Source: Candidatus Obscuribacter sp.
Lineage (GTDB): Bacteria > Cyanobacteriota > Vampirovibrionia > Obscuribacterales > Obscuribacteraceae
Length of the DNA stretch: 64,000 bases
Direction of reading: 5' to 3'
Assembly (NCBI GenBank): GCA_016718315.1
Contig: JADKDV010000001.1
Location: forward strand, 682,001-746,000
Shown: positions 59,917 to 64,000 of the stretch, piece after piece
Layout of the letters: every line of letters starts with the position of its first letter
Numbering within the stretch: position 1 is the stretch's first letter
The notes under the pieces: generated by a model
Database searches by the model: none
Told to the model about the DNA's origin: nothing
The model's input: only the letters and a program-made list of their open reading frames with translations
Position numbers and translations under genes: made by a program

Positions 59917-61977
59917 TTAAAACTTCTCTCCAAATCCCACAGTTACGAGTGGCGTTCTCCGTCCAAGCACTGAGCTGATGATAGGCAAACCGTAATCTAT
60001 GCGCACAAGACCGAGCATCGGCACGTTTAATCTCACACCAACACCAACAGACGCTCCCATTGAGTTACGTGACAAAAGATTGTTGGTTACGCCATTGCCC
60101 ATGACTTGACCATAGTCAGCAAAAGCCACAAGTTTGGCGTTTTTCCTCACAGCTTTAAACACTGCATTGGTTTCAGGCAAAGGTATCTTGGCACGCAATT
60201 CGGCAGTACCCATGAGCAGTCCAGCCCCTGTACCGAGATCCGAAAAGGCACGATAACCTCTCACACCATTCCAACCGCCTAGCCTGTACTGAGCAAACTG
60301 TGGCATGCCACCCATAGATGTACCAGCCTGGATATTGGATGCAAAAGTGATGTTTTTGGAAACAGGAATATATTTGCTAGCGCTTACACCAGTCTTAAAG
60401 AAGCCTCCACCAGCACCTATAGAGGGGCTAGCAGTGAGCTTAACGAGACTGCCACGGGTAGGATCAAAAGCAGCATCACGAGTATCTCTGGATAAAGATG
60501 GACTGACAGTAAAAAATGTCCCGCCCTTAAGTTGATTGCCTCTAATACTGTTAGCAAGAGCACTGGCTTCGGCAGAATTAGTAGCTAGTCCTGTACTCAA
60601 TGCCCGCGATGACATGGAGGCCAGTACACTCTGGTTTTCGGCAATGCCGGCCATATTACGCAAAGTGGTGTTTTCGCCGATTAAACCAAGATTGGCAGCC
60701 CATCCGTTGCGAAGTGGTTTACTAAAAACAACACTGGTACCAAGAGTACGTTGCATCGCCTGGTCAATAAACATACTGCCCATATTGCGACCAAAACCAG
60801 TAACAGCCATGGAAGTATTGGTGCCCTTGAGATTGGGCTCGATAAATGATGCCTCAAGATTGTAGGTGCGACCGGTGGGCATGTAATTGGTGCCACCATT
60901 ATTTATCGAGCCAGCGACGTTATTGAGATTGCCTGAGCCCATTTGAGAGCTAAGACTGATAACCTGGCCTTTACCACCAAAGTTTGAATCAGAAAATGAA
61001 AATGAACCGAAAGGTCCAGCCACAGAGTCCACACCACCACCAAGACCGACAGAGCCAGTGCGCTTTTCGTCGACTTCGACTTTGAGAGTGTACTTATCTG
61101 GATTGGTGGCAGAAGGCACCAGAGAGCGTCTGATGTCCTGGAAATAGCCATTGTTATAAAGTTTGCGCAGATCGCCAGTTAGTTGTTTTTCGTTGTAGAC
61201 AGAGCCTGGTTTTATCTTGATTGCGTTTTTGAAGATAAAGTCTTTGGTCTTTTTATTACCTACAATCTCGATGTTATCGATAGATCCCTCTGAGATAACC
61301 AGCTCCACTGAGCCATCTGGATCATCTTTGACATCGGCTACTTTAGCCAGGACAAAGCCTCTATCGTGGTAAGCCTGTTCCACTTTTTCGATGGCACCAG
61401 ATAGTGCATTGATGTTTTGCGGCTTACCTAACTGGTCGTTAAATAGTTTGCTGATTTCATCAGTACTGATAGATTGATTGCCGCGGATGCTAAATTGCGT
61501 AATCGGAGCGTTTTCTTCCACCCGAATTTTAAGCAAAACACCGCTGGGAGTTAGCTCAGGATTGACTTCGAGATTGCGATCGTTAAAGTACCCCATGCCA
61601 TTAATGGCTTTGAGGTCCTCCATTACTTGCTCACGACTAAATTTATCGCCCTTGCGTGTTTTGACTACACTGGCAATATCTTCAGTCGGTATGAGGCGAT
61701 TGCCTTCGATACGGACTTCGTCGACTACAACTTGCTCAGGACCGGTCTTAATCTCGCCTTCGGCAGGAGCTAGTAGCTGACCATCCTGGGCCATGACCGG
61801 CGCAGCAAGACCAAGAGCCAGCGGAGATTGCAGCATCAAAAGTGCTAGCACCGCTTGCGGTAACTTACTGATTATTGACCTGGATCTGGTTTTGTAAGCC
61901 ACAAAGTCCTGCTTGGCTGATAATAAGGATTGAGTGAACCGCTTATTTGGCGCTAGTCTAGCATGACGTCCGAGCAT
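59917..61977 (-). CDS. bamA: BamA/Omp85 outer-membrane assembly factor
   Basis: This 686-residue protein has a signal peptide in residues about 35-65 (QAVLALLMLQSPLALGLAAP). Three POTRA-like repeats follow at about 84-165, 165-245 and 245-320; each has a beta-alpha-alpha-beta pattern (VDEVRIEGNRLIPTEDI, ITQFSIRGNQSISTDEI, IDNIEIVGNKKTKDFIF). The rest is a 16-strand-type barrel, with the conserved loop-6 motif in NGVRGYRAFSDLG. The final VTVGFGEKF ends in Phe, the usual outer-membrane signature. Cyanobacterial Omp85 proteins also have three POTRA domains. The start may be a little further downstream. Confidence 0.94.
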   Translation of the reverse strand: MLGRHARLAPNKRFTQSLLSAKQDFVAYKTRSRSIISKLPQAVLALLMLQSPLALGLAAPVMAQDGQLLAPAEGEIKTGPEQVVVDEVRIEGNRLIPTEDIASVVKTRKGDKFSREQVMEDLKAINGMGYFNDRNLEVNPELTPSGVLLKIRVEENAPITQFSIRGNQSISTDEISKLFNDQLGKPQNINALSGAIEKVEQAYHDRGFVLAKVADVKDDPDGSVELVISEGSIDNIEIVGNKKTKDFIFKNAIKIKPGSVYNEKQLTGDLRKLYNNGYFQDIRRSLVPSATNPDKYTLKVEVDEKRTGSVGLGGGVDSVAGPFGSFSFSDSNFGGKGQVISLSSQMGSGNLNNVAGSINNGGTNYMPTGRTYNLEASFIEPNLKGTNTSMAVTGFGRNMGSMFIDQAMQRTLGTSVVFSKPLRNGWAANLGLIGENTTLRNMAGIAENQSVLASMSSRALSTGLATNSAEASALANSIRGNQLKGGTFFTVSPSLSRDTRDAAFDPTRGSLVKLTASPSIGAGGGFFKTGVSASKYIPVSKNITFASNIQAGTSMGGMPQFAQYRLGGWNGVRGYRAFSDLGTGAGLLMGTAELRAKIPLPETNAVFKAVRKNAKLVAFADYGQVMGNGVTNNLLSRNSMGASVGVGVRLNVPMLGLVRIDYGLPIISSVLGRRTPLVTVGFGEKF

Positions 61978-62054
61978 GCCAAGGTGTTTCTAAACCTGTG
62001 CAACCTTAGCAAACCATAATCACTTGACAGCCGCCCTGTGGTGTCAATTTGTTC

Positions 62055-63158
62055 CTAGCCAATGGGCAGGGGGTTTTCGACAAAGTCCCTGATGGGGGTA
62101 GTCTCATAATAGGACCGACCCGGATAAGGGAATAAGGGAGTTTTTAGAATGGGGTGTTTGTCATCGTAGGAATGGTCAAATCGTCTCCGCGCATTTTCAC
62201 TCCAGCTTTGAGCACGAAATCTAAGCAATTGCTCACTAGAAAGCACCGGCGTCTTTAGATATGGACTTTTGAGAAATTCAATTTTGTACAGACCTCGCAC
62301 TATATTTGATCCTGAGTTCGACTCCACCAGACTGTTATAACTTCGATAGCCGCGCACACCATACCGATGCGCAGTGCCTGACGGCAGACCAACTTGCACC
62401 TTTTTTAGAAACTGTAGTTTCAAAATATATGAGCCATTTTTGTCGGCAATTATTGAGCGTGTGATTTTATCAGTGCCAGCATCGCCAAGCTGTTCCAAGT
62501 TACTGATCAAACCGTTTTTGTTGTATACGTCACCCCTCACGATATTGATTCTTTTAATCACAACTGACTTTAGAAAGGGTTCCACACCGGTAATTTCAAC
62601 AGCAGACAATTTTCCTTCATCAATAATAATGTGCGCAGTACCATCAGGACTGTCCTTAATATCCGCCACTTTAGCCAATACATAACCTCTAGCGTGATAC
62701 CAGAGTTCGACATTATCGATAGCTTTGCTAAGCAAGTCAAAATTTTGAGGTAAACCAACTTGTCCAGCAAATAAATGGTCAAGCTCCTGATCAGAAATTT
62801 TGGTATTGCCTTTGTAGACAAAACGCTTAATTACAGGATTCTCGACTACTTTAATAGTCAAAACCACACCACCGTCAGTAAGCACTGGATTGATATCCAA
62901 CTTACGATCATCAAAACAACCAATACGATTAATTGCCTTAAGATCGTCCATAATTCTGTCACGACTATACAAATCGCCCTTGCGCACTCTCATAACGCTG
63001 ATGATTTTGTCAGTACTGACTAGATGATTGCCTACGATCTTTATTTCATTGATGGTGACTGGCTCTAAAGGATCACCAATAGCCTGGGCGGACGAAGGCG
63101 ATGAGCCAAACAGCACTACCTGTAGTGCAGCACACAAAAGCAGTTTTATGCTTATCAT
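62055..63158 (-). CDS. BamA paralogue with POTRA repeats but almost no barrel
   Basis: This 367-residue protein has a signal peptide (LLLCAALQVVLFGSSPSSAQ) followed by three POTRA-like repeats that match the neighbouring bamA block by block (VTINEIKIVGNHLVSTDKII, VIKRFVYKGNTKISDQELDH, AVEITGVEPFLKSVVI). After POTRA 3 nearly all the barrel is missing. Only a short stretch with YGVRGYRSYNSL, the loop-6 motif of BamA, is left, and a novel tail follows (SEQLLRFRAQSWSENARRRF). The ATG at 63158 has GAGG upstream. It may be a periplasmic partner of BamA or a decaying copy. The POTRA part is well kept and has no stop codons. Confidence 0.8.
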   Translation of the reverse strand: MISIKLLLCAALQVVLFGSSPSSAQAIGDPLEPVTINEIKIVGNHLVSTDKIISVMRVRKGDLYSRDRIMDDLKAINRIGCFDDRKLDINPVLTDGGVVLTIKVVENPVIKRFVYKGNTKISDQELDHLFAGQVGLPQNFDLLSKAIDNVELWYHARGYVLAKVADIKDSPDGTAHIIIDEGKLSAVEITGVEPFLKSVVIKRINIVRGDVYNKNGLISNLEQLGDAGTDKITRSIIADKNGSYILKLQFLKKVQVGLPSGTAHRYGVRGYRSYNSLVESNSGSNIVRGLYKIEFLKSPYLKTPVLSSEQLLRFRAQSWSENARRRFDHSYDDKHPILKTPLFPYPGRSYYETTPIRDFVENPLPIG

Positions 63159-63272
63159 GGCTCTTGCCTCTCTTAGCTACTGCTTCTCATGGCGGTGTGT
63201 ACTTTTTGATTAGTCATTGAATGAGAAAAATCGGGCCAATTTCTCACGCGATGCAAAAACAAAATAAGGGTT

Positions 63273-63701
63273 CTAGATATGCCTGTTAGGCACTGGCTTT
63301 GGCTCAAGTTTTGGATCGAGCTTAGGCTTAAACTTGGGGTCGAGACGGGGTTCTACTCTTGAGTCTTCATCTGGGTTAGGCTGTGGCTTTGGCACAGGAT
63401 CGGGATACGGCTTGGGGCTAGGCTCAGGGGCTGGTCTTTGCTTTGGACCTGGTTGGGGATCTGGCTTAGGACCATCGGGAGCAGGCTGTGGTTTGGGTAG
63501 AGGTGCTGGACCAGGGTTGGGATCGGGACCGCGTCTGGTATCAGGCTTAGGATCTAACTTTGCCGCATTGCCGTCCTGAGCCTCGCCAGGATGAGCGAGA
63601 GAGACCAGCTCAGCCAGACCGGCTTGAGCAAAAACTGCTGAGCTATTGATTGTGCCAAGCACCAAAAGCGATACTAGATAAAGAGATTTAGATTTAGCCA
63701 T
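63273..63701 (-). CDS. Secreted proline-rich repeat protein
   Basis: This protein of about 142 residues has a signal peptide (SLYLVSLLVLGTINSSAVFA) and a short linker. The last 90 residues are dominated by Pro with alternating Asp, Lys, Gln and Gly (PGPAPLPKPQPAPDGPKPDP, then KFKPKLDPKLEPKPVP). Such a chain forms an extended polyproline-like rod and could span the periplasm or bind the wall. GAGGTG lies before ATG 63701; an ATG 18 bases further up is less likely. No family is recognised. Confidence 0.65.
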   Translation of the reverse strand: MAKSKSLYLVSLLVLGTINSSAVFAQAGLAELVSLAHPGEAQDGNAAKLDPKPDTRRGPDPNPGPAPLPKPQPAPDGPKPDPQPGPKQRPAPEPSPKPYPDPVPKPQPNPDEDSRVEPRLDPKFKPKLDPKLEPKPVPNRHI

Positions 63702-63754
63702 AGCCACCTCACCCCTCATTATAGACCGAGCCTGAGACCTTTACCAGCAAGCAA

Positions 63755-63779
63755 AAGGCGCACCCGATGGATGCGCCTT
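63755..63779 (-). terminator. Terminator hairpin after the aldehyde dehydrogenase gene
   Basis: Stem AAGGCGCA (63755-63762) and TGCGCCTT (63772-63779), 9-base loop, followed on the minus strand by a run of four T including stem bases and TTGCTT. It lies about 20 bases after the dehydrogenase stop and can also act weakly in the other direction. Confidence 0.7.
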
Positions 63780-63799
63780 CTTAGAGCTACTGCCAAGTT

Positions 63800-64000
63800 T
63801 TATTCAAACCAACCAACGGCAATAGGATCGAGATTGATATTGATTTGCTTCACTTCGGTGTAAGCCTCAAGACCAAAAGTACCTAACTCTCTACCCCAAC
63901 CACTTTGCTTATATCCGCCCCATGGGCACTCTGTATAAGTATTGTGGTAGGCATTGACCCAGGTGATACCAGCACGCAGTTGTTTGACCACACGGTAGGC
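63800..64000 (-). CDS. Aldehyde dehydrogenase, C-terminal end only
   Basis: Only the last 66 codons are in the window; the gene continues past 64000. The sequence AGITWVNAYHNTYTECPWGG, then YKQSGWGRELG and GLEAYTEVKQ, is the typical C-terminal region of NAD-dependent aldehyde dehydrogenases of the betaine-aldehyde type. The catalytic Cys and Glu are outside. Substrate is not resolved. Confidence 0.9.
   Translation of the reverse strand, partial: AYRVVKQLRAGITWVNAYHNTYTECPWGGYKQSGWGRELGTFGLEAYTEVKQININLDPIAVGWFE

Noticed and set aside
1..64000. CRISPR arrays, insertion sequences, prophage or integrase genes
   Set aside because: No regularly spaced repeats, transposases, integrases, phage structural genes or attachment-site-like direct repeats were found on either strand; tRNA and rRNA genes were also not recognised.

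Overview
The window (about 48% GC by eye, very compact, with many 1-4 base stop/start overlaps) comes from a diderm bacterium. It carries LpxC, LpxD, BamA, an OmpH/Skp chaperone and an LptD-like protein. Three traits point towards a relative of the cyanobacteria: a zwf-opcA pair, which is typical of cyanobacteria and actinobacteria; a BamA with three POTRA-like repeats; and the joining of an Omp85 gene to lpx genes. No photosynthesis gene is seen. A non-photosynthetic cyanobacterial sister lineage (Vampirovibrionia/Melainabacteria, Obscuribacter-like) is my best inference, but no database search was possible.

Layout. 0-6 kb: a cut Fe/Mn superoxide dismutase with a Tat-like leader, an ACT-domain malic enzyme, a small charged protein whose ribosome site lies in a perfect inverted repeat, and a deoxysugar set (rfbF, RmlC-like, RmlD-like, and rfbH on the other strand). 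6-20.7 kb: a chemosensory locus in two divergent arms. One arm is CheR-CheW-PAS/receiver protein-HPt-TPR membrane protein. The other is PAS/receiver protein-hybrid CheA-CheB-CheY. An MCP without a sensor domain and a second CheW follow. No flagellar gene is present. 20.7-31.5 kb: an FAD-linked oxidase, a GtrB-like glycosyltransferase, two related polytopic membrane proteins (one split in two frames), a WecA-type transferase, glyA and recO. 30-35 kb: the oxidative pentose phosphate operon zwf-opcA-pgl-gnd. 35.2-42.4 kb: a Tad/Flp pilus operon (flp, tadE, cpaB, tadG-like, cpaE, cpaF, tadB, tadC) with cpaB interrupted by a -1 frameshift. 42.4-45.6 kb: a regulatory intergenic region, a CPBP protease and small membrane and RHH proteins. 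46-50.6 kb: selD-yedF, a 44-residue membrane miniprotein, a PfkB kinase, an SCP2-like protein and an iron alcohol dehydrogenase. 51-63 kb: envelope biogenesis (LptD-like, ROK glucokinase, two tandem DUF4139 proteins, LpxC, LpxD, OmpH, BamA and a BamA paralogue that has lost its barrel). 63.2-64 kb: a proline-rich secreted protein and the end of an aldehyde dehydrogenase.

The strongest leads are the chemosensory locus, where two kinase-less PAS-receiver proteins end in HPt folds that lack the phospho-acceptor histidine, and the barrel-less BamA paralogue. Next come the cpaB frameshift in a T-run and the paired promoter/operator ahead of the Flp pilin.
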